A stretch of 64,000 nucleotides of DNA from Candidatus Pacearchaeota archaeon (GTDB taxonomy: Archaea > Nanoarchaeota > Nanoarchaeia > Pacearchaeales > GW2011-AR1): positions 12,675 to 76,674 of the forward strand of contig NZER01000349.1 of NCBI GenBank assembly GCA_002690445.1. Reading direction: 5' to 3'. Positions 39,218 through 48,666 of the stretch are shown here, in pieces (within the stretch, counting starts at the first letter, position 1; every line of letters starts with the position of its first letter). The notes below the pieces were generated by a model. The model had not been told where the DNA came from. It was given only the letters and a program-made list of their open reading frames with translations, and searched no databases. Position numbers and translations under genes: made by a program.

Positions 39218-40068
39218 ACACTACGATAAAAATCTATTTCTTCTAAAGGTAACTTTATTTTAACACAAAGAAGCGTTCCATCCAACTCTTCTTCAATATC
39301 TCCAACTATACTTTCTTGGTTGTATTTTGAGATAACATTCCCTTTTCTAGAAAAGATATAAATCTCTCCCATAAAATCTTCAACTGAAAGTTTTCTACAA
39401 GTTCTCAATCCATATCCCCGCCCCTCTTCTTTTTCAGAGATTCCTTTAGTAGAAATTTCTCCAGAAACTGCTTTCTCGATTGCTTCGGAATCTCTATTAA
39501 AGGAGACATTATTTTTAACAAAAACTCCAGGAATTGTTAAACCATCGTCAAATACAATAATTTCTATTTCCCTCTTTTGCGGAAAATATTGCGCCATAAT
39601 TGAAGCACAATTAAATTCAGAGTGATCCTCAATATTATCAGATAATTCTCCAAGTATGTAAGAAACGCCATTTAAGTTGTTGGGAATTTTTTCGATTAGC
39701 TTATTTAATAGATCACTTATGGCTTTCCCTAGTTTTTTCCGATCAGATTTATCATAGATGATGTGGGTTATGGGAACATAAGAATCTCCATCAACCTTAG
39801 ATCCTAATGGAAACCCAAGTTTACGCAGATGTAAATTAACTTTCTCATTCTCGGGAGGAATCCAATCAAAAACTATCCCTCTTTCTCTAAGTTCAAGAAC
39901 TTTATTGCTTAACAAGATTATACAACAAGGAGGCATCCAAGAAGTATCGGAAAGGTCAAGCAAAATCTTTCCATTAGAACACTCTTCCATTTTACTTAAC
40001 GCAGGAATTAGTGCCTGAATATTCTCTAAGATATCATCATTATTTGGGAGCTCTATCTTTAGATGCAT
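39211..40068 (-). CDS. STAS plus GHKL ATPase (anti-sigma-kinase-like) protein
   Basis: 285 residues. An N-terminal STAS-like half (about 1-100: ILLDLSDTSWMPPCCIILLSN) is fused to a GHKL ATPase domain: N box ILGELSDNIEDHS at about 146, G1 box VFDDGLTIP at about 180, and G2 box EEGRGYGLRTC at about 220. Together with the DUF4325 gene downstream it forms a two-part switch of the kind in which a kinase and STAS partner control a target; the target is unknown. The stop codon lies inside the mini-element target duplication. Confidence 0.83.
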   Translation of the reverse strand: MHLKIELPNNDDILENIQALIPALSKMEECSNGKILLDLSDTSWMPPCCIILLSNKVLELRERGIVFDWIPPENEKVNLHLRKLGFPLGSKVDGDSYVPITHIIYDKSDRKKLGKAISDLLNKLIEKIPNNLNGVSYILGELSDNIEDHSEFNCASIMAQYFPQKREIEIIVFDDGLTIPGVFVKNNVSFNRDSEAIEKAVSGEISTKGISEKEEGRGYGLRTCRKLSVEDFMGEIYIFSRKGNVISKYNQESIVGDIEEELDGTLLCVKIKLPLEEIDFYRSVE

Positions 40069-40165
40069 TTTCTATTACAGGTAGGTGAGTGAAAGAGTTT
40101 AAATAATTTTATGGAGGGTGGTGGTTTTGTAAACATTTTTAAGGTTTGATTGTTTTAAGTTGGAT

Positions 40166-40585
40166 ATGGTAGGGGAGTTTTTTAAGTTGAATGATTCTTA
40201 TAAAATATTTCTATTTATTTTCTTTAGTTTTGTCTTTTTAAGAAATTATTTTGTTTTAAGTTTTTATAAATCACACTTATCCATACTTAAAATAGGTTAT
40301 CCAGCTGTTATGATCATCATGTCTTATCTTTATGCGTGTATGTTAATATGGGGATTTCAATATTTTGAAAGATATAGGTTAAGGCAGAAAGGAAAGAACA
40401 AAAAAGCAATTGATGGGGAAATCAAAGAGAAAACTAAGAATGCGACAATCGTAGGTTTAATGATCTTTATCTTCTTTTTTGTTGCAGCTCTGATAACTAG
40501 TTTTAATTGGCTTTATAGTTTTGTTGCGGGAATAATGGGAATGATTGCTGGTTGGATTATTGTGAGAATGAGAAAAAAGAAATGA
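40166..40585 (+). CDS. Unknown membrane protein with four helices
   Basis: 139 residues from the ATG at 40166, about 26 nt after a TTTTTAAGG box (leaderless spacing). Hydrophobic helices at about 12-32, 42-62, 95-115 and 118-133; basic loops (RLRQKGKNKKA and the end MRKKK) suggest cytosolic termini. It lies just before the glycosylation locus but no family is recognisable. Confidence 0.65.
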   Translation: MVGEFFKLNDSYKIFLFIFFSFVFLRNYFVLSFYKSHLSILKIGYPAVMIIMSYLYACMLIWGFQYFERYRLRQKGKNKKAIDGEIKEKTKNATIVGLMIFIFFFVAALITSFNWLYSFVAGIMGMIAGWIIVRMRKKK

Positions 40586-40646
40586 TTTCTAAACATTTTC
40601 TTATGTCAAACAGAAATTTTAAAAGGCATTGGAATGTGGTGATATT

Positions 40647-43400
40647 ATGGAAGATGGAGATGATTGGGTAAGGGAAAGAGAGGGGAAGATCTTGAGTTTT
40701 ATGGGGGGAAATAAGGTTTGGGTGGCAGGTCTGCTAATTATTGCTATTATTCTTGGACTTTATCTCCGAACGATGCCAATGCATGACCACGGGGGGCGGC
40801 CGGGGTTGTGGGATATTACAAAAGATGATTGGACTCTTGGTCCGGATTTAGATCCGTGGTTTTTTACGCGTTATGCTAAAACAATTATTGAGGAAGGGAG
40901 TCTGCCTGAAATTGATATGATGAGAAATGTTCCGCTTGGTTTTGAAACTGCTAAGGCAACACGACTGCTTCCGCATCTGATTGTCTGGACCCATAGTTTG
41001 GTTAATATTTTTGGAGATTATAGTGTTGAGTTTGCTGCTGCTTTTATGCCTGTGCTTATGTTTGCTCTGACTATTTTTGCTTTTTTCTTTTTTGTTCGAG
41101 AGGTTTTTATTGGGAAGGGGAAGAAGAGCAAGATAAAGGCAAATATTATTGCGCTGATTTCGACTTTTTTTATGGTGGTGATGCCGAAATTGATTTTGCG
41201 AACTCTTGCTGGTATTCCTGAAAAAGAATCAGCTGCTCTTTTTTTTATGTTTGCTGCTTTTTATTTATTTTTGAAAGCGTGGAAATCTGAGTCAATGAGG
41301 GGGGCGGGGGTTTTTGCTGTTCTAGCGGGTATTTCTACTGGTTTGATGGCGTTGATTTGGGGCGGGCACTCTTATGTTTTTGTTGGTCTTAGTGCAACTA
41401 TTTTTCTTGCTTTTATTTTAAATAAGATTAAGAAAAAAGAGTTTATGATTTATAGTATCTGGATGTTTGTTGCTTTTAGTTTGATGATTGGATTTTCCCA
41501 AAGATTTTATTTGATGGCAATGTTCTATCTTTTAGAAACTTTTCTTCCTATTCTCGTGTTTTTTATTCTTGCTGTTCATTTTATTATTTGGAAGACAAAA
41601 ATTTCTCAGGTTGGATTTTTAGAGAAGATAGCTGAGAAGAAGAAAATTCCGCCAAATATTGTTTCACTCATTGCAGCTATTATTTTTGGTCTTTTATTTG
41701 CAGCAGTTATTCTTGGTCCGGAATTTGTGATTGACAAGGTTCAGGGAATACAACAGATGATTATCAAGCCGACTGTGGGGCGGTGGGATGTAACTGTTGC
41801 TGAAAATATTCAGCCGTATTTTGTAGAATTAAGAACTAGTTTTGGTCCAATTATTAAAGATATTCCGATTATGTTCTGGTTATTTTTTGCTGGTTCTGTT
41901 GTTTTATTTAAGAAGATGCTGAGCAAGATTAAGAAGAAAGATTCGCTGGTTTTGGCAGGGTTTTATGTTTTGTTCTTCTTTGGGCTTGTTTTTTCGCGGT
42001 ATGCTTCAAATAGTTTTTTTAATGGGGAGAATTTTATTAGCAAGAGTTTTTCTTTTGTTCCGGCTTTACTGTTGTTTTGTTTTTTAATTTATTATTATTG
42101 GAAATATGAGAAAAAGGAGCATAAAGGTTTTGAAAAAATAAGCTTTAATTATCTTCTTTTATTTACATTTTTTGTTTTGTGTGTATTTGCTGCTAAGAGT
42201 GCTATGAGGCTGATTATGATTTTAGAGATGGTGGCTGGAATTTTTGTTGCTTATCTTCTTGTAGAAATTTTTTCTAAGTGGCGGAAGTTGAGAAAGGGCA
42301 CAGGGAAAACTACAATGGCAGTGATTTTCATTGGGGTTATAGTGTTGAGTCTGCTTGCTTTTTGGGATTCTTATAATACAACAGAAGACTATGCTAGAAA
42401 TATGATACCAAGTCCGTATGACCAGCAGTGGCAGAAGGCAATGTCGTGGGTGCGGGATAGTACTCCAGAGGATGCTGTATTTGCTCACTGGTGGGATTAT
42501 GGGTACTGGGTTCAGTCAATTGGGGAGCGGGCGACTGTTCTGGATGGGGGGAATATGATTACTTTTTGGAATTACCATATGGGGCGGTTGGTTTTGACAG
42601 GGGACAATCAGGATGATGCTTTAGAGTTTTTGTATAATCATGATACGACGCATTTGTTAATTGATTCTACTGATATTGGAAAGTACGGGGCTTTTTCTTC
42701 GATTGGGAGTAATAAAGATTTTGATAGACGGTCTCGGTTTCCTAGAATGATGGTGGATAAATCGCAAGAGCAAATAACAGAGAGCGGGATAGTGAGAGTT
42801 TACCAGAGTCAGGGGGAATTGATAGATGAGGATTTGGTTTTGTCTATAGAAGGACAGGAGGTTTTTTTGCCTGGCATGCGGGCGGTGATAGGAGGGGTGA
42901 TTTTAGAGACAGTTAATACTGGCAATGACTCTTTTGCAATTGATAAGGCGAAGATTGTATTTTTTTATAATAATAAGAGAGTTGTGTATCCGTTGAGGTA
43001 TGTTTATTTTAATGGCAATTTTATTGATTTGGATGAGGGGTTAAATGGGACTGCTTATTTGTTTGGCTCGGTCTTTCCTTCTGGAGATAGTATAGATTTT
43101 AATAGGATGGGTGGGGTGCTTTATATTTCGCAGAAAGCTATGAAGGGATTTTTTGCTCAGAAGTATCTTCTTAATGATGTGTTTAATAATTTTCCTAATT
43201 TTAAGTTAGCTTATTCAGAGCCATCTCTTATTGTGACAGATTTGCGAAATCGGGGGCTTGATGTTGGAGAATTTAATTATTATCAAGATGCTCTTTGGGG
43301 GCCGATTAAGATTTGGGAAGTTGCGTATAGCGGGCGGGAGGAGTTTAATGAGGAATATGTGAGTACTAATCCTGATAAGTATATTGATTGGGAGTTGTAG
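40647..43400 (+). CDS. aglB: Oligosaccharyltransferase AglB (STT3), first copy
   Basis: 917 residues from the ATG at 40647, which has GGTGAT upstream. About 12 transmembrane helices carry the catalytic acidic residues, with DPWFFTRYAKTI in the first external loop and EKESAA later. The soluble C-terminal domain has the WWDYG sequon-binding motif near residue 615 (AHWWDYGYW). AglB transfers a lipid-linked glycan to Asn-x-Ser/Thr of exported proteins. A close paralogue follows in tandem. Confidence 0.94.
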   Translation: MEDGDDWVREREGKILSFMGGNKVWVAGLLIIAIILGLYLRTMPMHDHGGRPGLWDITKDDWTLGPDLDPWFFTRYAKTIIEEGSLPEIDMMRNVPLGFETAKATRLLPHLIVWTHSLVNIFGDYSVEFAAAFMPVLMFALTIFAFFFFVREVFIGKGKKSKIKANIIALISTFFMVVMPKLILRTLAGIPEKESAALFFMFAAFYLFLKAWKSESMRGAGVFAVLAGISTGLMALIWGGHSYVFVGLSATIFLAFILNKIKKKEFMIYSIWMFVAFSLMIGFSQRFYLMAMFYLLETFLPILVFFILAVHFIIWKTKISQVGFLEKIAEKKKIPPNIVSLIAAIIFGLLFAAVILGPEFVIDKVQGIQQMIIKPTVGRWDVTVAENIQPYFVELRTSFGPIIKDIPIMFWLFFAGSVVLFKKMLSKIKKKDSLVLAGFYVLFFFGLVFSRYASNSFFNGENFISKSFSFVPALLLFCFLIYYYWKYEKKEHKGFEKISFNYLLLFTFFVLCVFAAKSAMRLIMILEMVAGIFVAYLLVEIFSKWRKLRKGTGKTTMAVIFIGVIVLSLLAFWDSYNTTEDYARNMIPSPYDQQWQKAMSWVRDSTPEDAVFAHWWDYGYWVQSIGERATVLDGGNMITFWNYHMGRLVLTGDNQDDALEFLYNHDTTHLLIDSTDIGKYGAFSSIGSNKDFDRRSRFPRMMVDKSQEQITESGIVRVYQSQGELIDEDLVLSIEGQEVFLPGMRAVIGGVILETVNTGNDSFAIDKAKIVFFYNNKRVVYPLRYVYFNGNFIDLDEGLNGTAYLFGSVFPSGDSIDFNRMGGVLYISQKAMKGFFAQKYLLNDVFNNFPNFKLAYSEPSLIVTDLRNRGLDVGEFNYYQDALWGPIKIWEVAYSGREEFNEEYVSTNPDKYIDWEL

Positions 43401-43485
43401 TGGTGTCGCAGTTTAGAAATGGGATAGTTGGCTGGGAATCAGGTTAGGGCGGAAGTTTTAAAAGTAATTAATAATGTGTTAAAAG

Positions 43486-46221
43486 ATGGATGAGCAAGAG
43501 GGTTTGATTGAGGCGAGGAAGAGGCGGCTTTTTGATATAGTGAAACAGAGGCGGGTGTGGGTTCTGGGGCTGTTGGTTATTGCTGTGATTCTTGGAGTTT
43601 ATATTAGAAGTATGCCGATGCATGACCACGGGGGGCGGCCGGGGTTGTGGGATATTGCAAGAGATGACTGGACTTTGGGTCCTGATTTAGATCCGTGGTT
43701 TTTTACGCGTTATGCTAAGACAATTGTTGAGGAGGGCAGTCTGCCTGAAATTGATATGATGCGAAATGTTCCGCTTGGTTTTGAAACTGCCAGGGAAACT
43801 AAACTGCTTCCGTATCTGATTGTCTGGACCCATAGTTTGGTTAATATTTTTGGAGATTATAGTGTTGAGTTTGCTGCTGCTTTTCTTCCGGTGATTATGT
43901 TTGTTCTGACGATTCTTGCTTTTTTCTTTTTTGTTCGCGAGGTTTTTATTGGGCGTGGGAAAGCAAATGAGGGTAAGGCAAATGTTATTGCATTTATTTC
44001 TACTTTTTTTATGATTGTGGTTCCGGAATTTTTATCGAGAACTGTGGCTGGAATTCCTGAAAAAGAATCTGCAGCTTTCTTTTTTATGTTTCTTACTTTT
44101 TATTTATTTTTGAAAGCGTGGAAATCTGAGTCAATGAGGGGGGCGGGGGTTTTTGCTGTTCTTGCTGGTGTTTCTACTGCTGCAATGGGGCTGATTTGGG
44201 GGGGGGTTACATATGTTTTTATTACAATTGGGGTGGCAAGTTTTCTTGCTTTTATTTTAAATAAGATTAGAAAAAAGGAATTTATTATTTATAGTATATG
44301 GATTTTAGTTTCTTTTGGACTTTTATCCCTATTGTCTCAAAAATTCTCATTATTTGAAATGACTTCGTCGATTGATAGCGGGCTAGCTTTTCTTGTGTTT
44401 TTTATTCTTGTTGTTCACTTTGTTGTTTGGAAGACTAAGATTTCTCAGATTAAATTTTTAGAGGATACAAAGATTCCGAAGAATATTGTGTCGCTGATTG
44501 CAGCGATTGTGGTGGGTCTTTTATTGGTGTCTGTTGCTTTTGGTCCGAGTTTTATTGTTGAGAAGGGGCAGGTTATAAACAGGTTTTTGTTTAAGCCGGT
44601 GGTGGGGCGGTGGGATGTAACTGTTGCTGAAAACAGGCAGCCGTATTTTGCAGAGTGGAAAAATAGTTTTGGCCCTTTTATTCAGAATAGACCGATAATG
44701 TTCTGGCTGTTCTTTATTGGTTCTGTTGTTTTATTTAAGAAGATGCTGAATAAGATTAAGAAAAAAGATTCGTGGGTTTTGACTGCATTTTATGTTTTGT
44801 TTTTCTTTGGGCTTGTTTTTTCGCGGTATGCTTCAAATAGTTTTTTTAATGGGGAGAATTTTATTAGTAAGGCTCTTTATTATATTACAGCTTTGCTGTT
44901 GATTGGTTCTCTGATTTATTACTATGCTCTGTATCATAAGGAGGGGCATCGTGGTTTGGAAAGGGTGAGGTTTGATTATTTGCTTTTATTTGCGTTGTTT
45001 GTTTTGTGTGTGTTCACAGCAAGAAGTGCTGTTAGGTTGATTATGGTTTTAGCTGTTGTTGCTCCTATTTTTGTTGCTTACCTTATAGTAGAGTGTTTTT
45101 CAAAATGGCAGGAGTCAGAGAGGGGGATGGGGAAAAATGTGATTGGCATAATTTTTATTGTGGTTGTTTTGCTGAGTTTGTTTGCTTTTTGGAATTATTA
45201 TGGTGCTGTTAAACAGAGGGCTTATTATCATGTTCCTTCAGGTTATAATTACCAGTGGCAGAAGGCAATGTCGTGGGTGCGGGATAGTACTCCGGAAGAT
45301 GCAGTGTTTGCTCACTGGTGGGACTATGGGTACTGGGTGCAGTCAATTGGGGAGCGGGCGACTGTTCTGGATGGGGGGAATATGATTACTTTTTGGAATT
45401 ATCATATGGGGCGGCTGGTTTTGACAGGGGACAATCAGGATGATGCTTTAGAGTTTTTGTATAATCATGATACTACTCACTTGTTAATTGATTCTACTGA
45501 TATTGGCAAGTATGGAGCTTTTTCTTCGATTGGGAGTAATAAGGAGCTGGACAGGTTTTCGTGGATACCGACGATGATGTCAGACAAGAGGCAGACGCAG
45601 GAAACTGCTAACGGGACTGTGATGGTTTTTCAGGGCGGAGGCATGTTGGATGAGGACCTGATTATAAATGAGAGCGGGCAGAATATCTTTTTGCCGGCAG
45701 GGGCGGCAGGTGTTGGGGGTGTTATTTTGGAAACTGTAAATGGGGCAAATGGATCTTTTACAATTGACAATGCCCAAGTTGTATTTTTCTTTAATAATCA
45801 GCAGATTAGGGCTCGGTTGAGGTATGTTTATTTTGACGGCAGGTTTATGGATTTGGGTGAGGGTGTTGAAGGAACTGCTTATATAATTGAGACTATTGTT
45901 CCTAGTGGGGGTAGTATTAGTGTGGATAGGATGGCGACAATGATTTATATTTCGCCGAGAGTTATGAGGGGCTTTTTAGCGCAGAAGTATCTTCTTGATG
46001 ATGTGTTTAATAATTTTCCTAATTTCCCTGTTGCTTATACAGAGCCGGCTCTGGTTGTTGCAGAACTTCGGGCGCAGGGGCTTGGGGTTCGGGACTTTGT
46101 TTATTACCAGGGGCTTCAGGGGCCGATTAAGATTTGGGATGTTGAATATACTGGCAGAGAGAAAAAGGTTGAGGAGTATGTGAGTATTGAGCCTGAGAAG
46201 TATATTGATTGGGTTTTGTAG
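43486..46221 (+). CDS. aglB: Oligosaccharyltransferase AglB (STT3), second copy
   Basis: 911 residues, same architecture as the first copy, WWDYG near residue 609. Ninety-seven residues around this motif are identical in the two proteins (DNA 45253-45543 against 42426-42716), while the middle and C-terminal domains have diverged. It begins 85 bp after the first copy. A run of nine Gs near 44198-44206 encodes Trp-Gly-Gly. The two copies may act on different acceptors or glycans. Confidence 0.94.
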   Translation: MDEQEGLIEARKRRLFDIVKQRRVWVLGLLVIAVILGVYIRSMPMHDHGGRPGLWDIARDDWTLGPDLDPWFFTRYAKTIVEEGSLPEIDMMRNVPLGFETARETKLLPYLIVWTHSLVNIFGDYSVEFAAAFLPVIMFVLTILAFFFFVREVFIGRGKANEGKANVIAFISTFFMIVVPEFLSRTVAGIPEKESAAFFFMFLTFYLFLKAWKSESMRGAGVFAVLAGVSTAAMGLIWGGVTYVFITIGVASFLAFILNKIRKKEFIIYSIWILVSFGLLSLLSQKFSLFEMTSSIDSGLAFLVFFILVVHFVVWKTKISQIKFLEDTKIPKNIVSLIAAIVVGLLLVSVAFGPSFIVEKGQVINRFLFKPVVGRWDVTVAENRQPYFAEWKNSFGPFIQNRPIMFWLFFIGSVVLFKKMLNKIKKKDSWVLTAFYVLFFFGLVFSRYASNSFFNGENFISKALYYITALLLIGSLIYYYALYHKEGHRGLERVRFDYLLLFALFVLCVFTARSAVRLIMVLAVVAPIFVAYLIVECFSKWQESERGMGKNVIGIIFIVVVLLSLFAFWNYYGAVKQRAYYHVPSGYNYQWQKAMSWVRDSTPEDAVFAHWWDYGYWVQSIGERATVLDGGNMITFWNYHMGRLVLTGDNQDDALEFLYNHDTTHLLIDSTDIGKYGAFSSIGSNKELDRFSWIPTMMSDKRQTQETANGTVMVFQGGGMLDEDLIINESGQNIFLPAGAAGVGGVILETVNGANGSFTIDNAQVVFFFNNQQIRARLRYVYFDGRFMDLGEGVEGTAYIIETIVPSGGSISVDRMATMIYISPRVMRGFLAQKYLLDDVFNNFPNFPVAYTEPALVVAELRAQGLGVRDFVYYQGLQGPIKIWDVEYTGREKKVEEYVSIEPEKYIDWVL

Positions 46222-46282
46222 TAATTGTATATAGTTCTTGAGAATAAAAACTTTTAATAAGGTACAAGGTGTTTAATTTTAG

Positions 46283-46594
46283 ATGGTGGAAAAAAGAGAA
46301 GTTTTGTTAGTTGGGTTTGTGGTTCTTGTTTTAATTGGCAGTGTCTTTGTTGTTTCTTTTCCAGGTTTTTTTAGGAGTGTTTTTAATCAGATGACAGGAA
46401 AGGTTATTGCAGAGGAAAATGTAGTTATGCATTATAGTTTTCAAGATAATCGTCTACAGGTTCTACAAATTCCATTTTATTTAAGTGTTTTAGATTTATT
46501 TAATTTTAGTGTTCTAACTAGGATTTTTAGTATTTTCGCATCTTTTTCTTTCATGTCTTTTTTCATGCATTTATATGGTAGAGATAGTTTATAA
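46283..46594 (+). CDS. Possible degraded exported protein
   Basis: 103 residues. The N-terminus (basic start, helix about 8-30, then MTGKVIAEENVV) looks like the signal anchor of secreted proteins in this genome. After residue 50 the sequence turns into an unstructured Phe/Ser/Leu-rich stretch unlike a mature exported protein. I suspect a truncated or frameshifted remnant, though a small membrane protein cannot be excluded. Confidence 0.4.
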   Translation: MVEKREVLLVGFVVLVLIGSVFVVSFPGFFRSVFNQMTGKVIAEENVVMHYSFQDNRLQVLQIPFYLSVLDLFNFSVLTRIFSIFASFSFMSFFMHLYGRDSL

Positions 46595-46683
46595 ACCTTT
46601 GTATTATTCGTAACTTAGTAGTGGTGACTAATCAGTGAATTAGGGGATTGTAAAGTTTAAAAGTATGGGATTGATAAATAATT

Positions 46684-47697
46684 ATGGAAATGCTGTTGTT
46701 TGCTTCTATTTTACTGAGTTTCCTGATTGTGGTCTTGGTTTTGCCTAAATGGATTCGGAAGAGCAGGCAGATTGGGCTGTTGTGGGAGGATATGAATAAG
46801 GCGGGGCATCCGCGGAATGTGGCTTCTTCGGGGGGGGGGGTGGTTGTTCTTGCGTTTGTGCTGGGAGTTTTATTTTATGTTGCGATTCGTACTTTTTTTA
46901 TAGACGGGGATGGGGTGACTCTTGAGATTTTTTCTTTATTAAGTGTGATTTTAATTTTAGCTATTGTGGGATTGACTGATGATTTGCTGGGGTGGCGGCA
47001 GGGGGGGCTTTCTGTTCGGTTTAGAATTTTTCTTGCTTTTATGGCTTCGATTCCGCTGGTTGTGATTAATGCTGGGCATCATGTTGTGAATTTTCCTTTT
47101 TTAGGGCCGGTTAATATTGGGCTTTTTTATCCGCTTTTATTGATTCCGCTCGGAATTGCAGGTGCTGCTACTACTTATAATTTTCTTGCAGGTTTTAATG
47201 GGCTGGAGGCAGGGCTGGGAATTATTATTTTGTCTTTTCTAAGTTTTACTGCTTATGCTACTGGTTCGGCGTGGCTGGCGATTATTGGGTTGTGCATGGT
47301 AGCTGCTTTAATTGGTTTTTATTTTTATAACAGAATGCCTGCTAAAGTTTTCCCGGGAGATAGTTTAACTTATGTTGTAGGTGCGCTGATTGCGGGAATG
47401 GCTATTCTTGGTAATTTTGAAAGGATTGCAATGTTTATTTTTATTCCTTATGTTATAGAAACATTTCTTAAGTGCAGAGGGAAATTAAGGAAATATTCTT
47501 TTGGGGTGCCAGATAAAAAAGGCAACTTAGAACTGCCTTATAAAAAGATTTACGGGCTGACACACTTATCAATTTTTATTTTAAGTAAATTTAAAAAAGA
47601 TGTTCGGGAGAAGGATGTTGTTTATCTGATTTTTATTTTTCAGATTTTAATCTGCCTTTTTGCTTTGTGGATTTTTCAGGGGGTGCTGATTAAATGA
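46684..47697 (+). CDS. GPT/WecA-family polyprenyl-phosphate sugar-1-phosphate transferase (AglH-like)
   Basis: 337 residues, about ten helices. GLTDDLLGWRQGGLS gives the Asp-Asp pair, NFLAGFNGLEAG and PGDSLTYVVGAL complete the family motifs. In archaea such enzymes start the N-glycan by moving UDP-GlcNAc-1-P to dolichyl phosphate, consistent with two AglB genes upstream. A run of 11 Gs (46830-46840) lies early in the gene, coding Gly-Gly-Gly. It overlaps the next gene by 4 bases. Confidence 0.9.
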   Translation: MEMLLFASILLSFLIVVLVLPKWIRKSRQIGLLWEDMNKAGHPRNVASSGGGVVVLAFVLGVLFYVAIRTFFIDGDGVTLEIFSLLSVILILAIVGLTDDLLGWRQGGLSVRFRIFLAFMASIPLVVINAGHHVVNFPFLGPVNIGLFYPLLLIPLGIAGAATTYNFLAGFNGLEAGLGIIILSFLSFTAYATGSAWLAIIGLCMVAALIGFYFYNRMPAKVFPGDSLTYVVGALIAGMAILGNFERIAMFIFIPYVIETFLKCRGKLRKYSFGVPDKKGNLELPYKKIYGLTHLSIFILSKFKKDVREKDVVYLIFIFQILICLFALWIFQGVLIK

Positions 47698-48617
47698 AAT
47701 GGAAAAAGTATCTGCCGTTTATTGGAATTGCTATTTTTATTTATCTTTTATTTATTATTGATCTTCGCCGGGTTTTGATTGAGATTTGGAGTGCGAATAT
47801 TTGGTTTTTGCTGCTGAGTTTGGTTTTTATTTTGTTTTTATTTGTTAACCAGACAATTAAGTGGTATCTGATTGCGAGAAAGCAGAAGATTTTAGTTCCT
47901 TTTTCAAAGGCATTGAAAATTAATTTGGTTTCGCATTTTTATGGTTTTGTCACTCCTTCAAAACTTGGATCAATTATCCGGGTGGATTATTTAAGAAAAT
48001 ATGCTAGCACAGGGAAGGCAATTAGTAATTTTATTATTGATAAGGTCTTGGATATCTCGTCGCTGTTTTTTCTTGCAATTGTAATGGGGTATTTTTTCAA
48101 GGATAGATTTAGTTTTTTTTCTCTTGGTTATCTTGTGATTATTTTTGGTGTGCTTATTTTTTTGTTTGTTGTTTTTTATAATAAAAAAAGCAGCAGATTT
48201 TTACTGGGATTTATGTATCATAAACTTTTTCCAAAGAAATTAAAAGATAATATTCGTGTTGATTTTAATTCTTTTTATGATGATCTTCCTAAGAAAAGAT
48301 TTTTAATTTTGGTTTTTGGTGTTAATATTTTTACATGGATTAATACTTATCTTGTGACTTATCTTATTGGGCTTTCGCTGGGAATTAATCTTTCTTTTGT
48401 TTATTTTTTAGCGATTCTTCCTTTAGCTACAATTGTTGCGCAGATTCCGATTACAATTAACGGGCTTGGGACGCGGGAGGCGACATTGATTGGGTTGTTT
48501 AGTTTTTTTGGTGTGGGTGCTGCTAAAGTTTTTTCTATGTCTATTCTTACACTAGCTCTTGCAGGGGTGCTGCCAGCAGTTGTTGCTTGTTTCCTGATAC
48601 TTAGAAAAAAAGATTAG
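47694..48617 (+). CDS. Flippase-like membrane protein (UPF0104/LPG synthase TM family)
   Basis: 307 residues with about eight helices. INLVSHFYGFVTPSKLGSIIRVDYLRKY and the late PITINGLGTREATLIGLF in order are hallmarks of the family that includes the membrane part of AglD and MprF. In glycan loci such proteins are candidate flippases for lipid-linked sugars. It overlaps the GPT-family gene by 4 bases, so the two are coupled. Confidence 0.88.
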   Translation: MKWKKYLPFIGIAIFIYLLFIIDLRRVLIEIWSANIWFLLLSLVFILFLFVNQTIKWYLIARKQKILVPFSKALKINLVSHFYGFVTPSKLGSIIRVDYLRKYASTGKAISNFIIDKVLDISSLFFLAIVMGYFFKDRFSFFSLGYLVIIFGVLIFLFVVFYNKKSSRFLLGFMYHKLFPKKLKDNIRVDFNSFYDDLPKKRFLILVFGVNIFTWINTYLVTYLIGLSLGINLSFVYFLAILPLATIVAQIPITINGLGTREATLIGLFSFFGVGAAKVFSMSILTLALAGVLPAVVACFLILRKKD

Positions 48618-48666
48618 TGTGCTGGATTAAATAAATACTTAAAAAAGGGTGCTGCTGGTTTATTTT

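Noticed and set aside
44211..44220. ACATATGT inside the second aglB gene, as a possible further mini-element end
   Set aside because: It lacks the rest of the end sequence and lies in conserved coding sequence; chance match.
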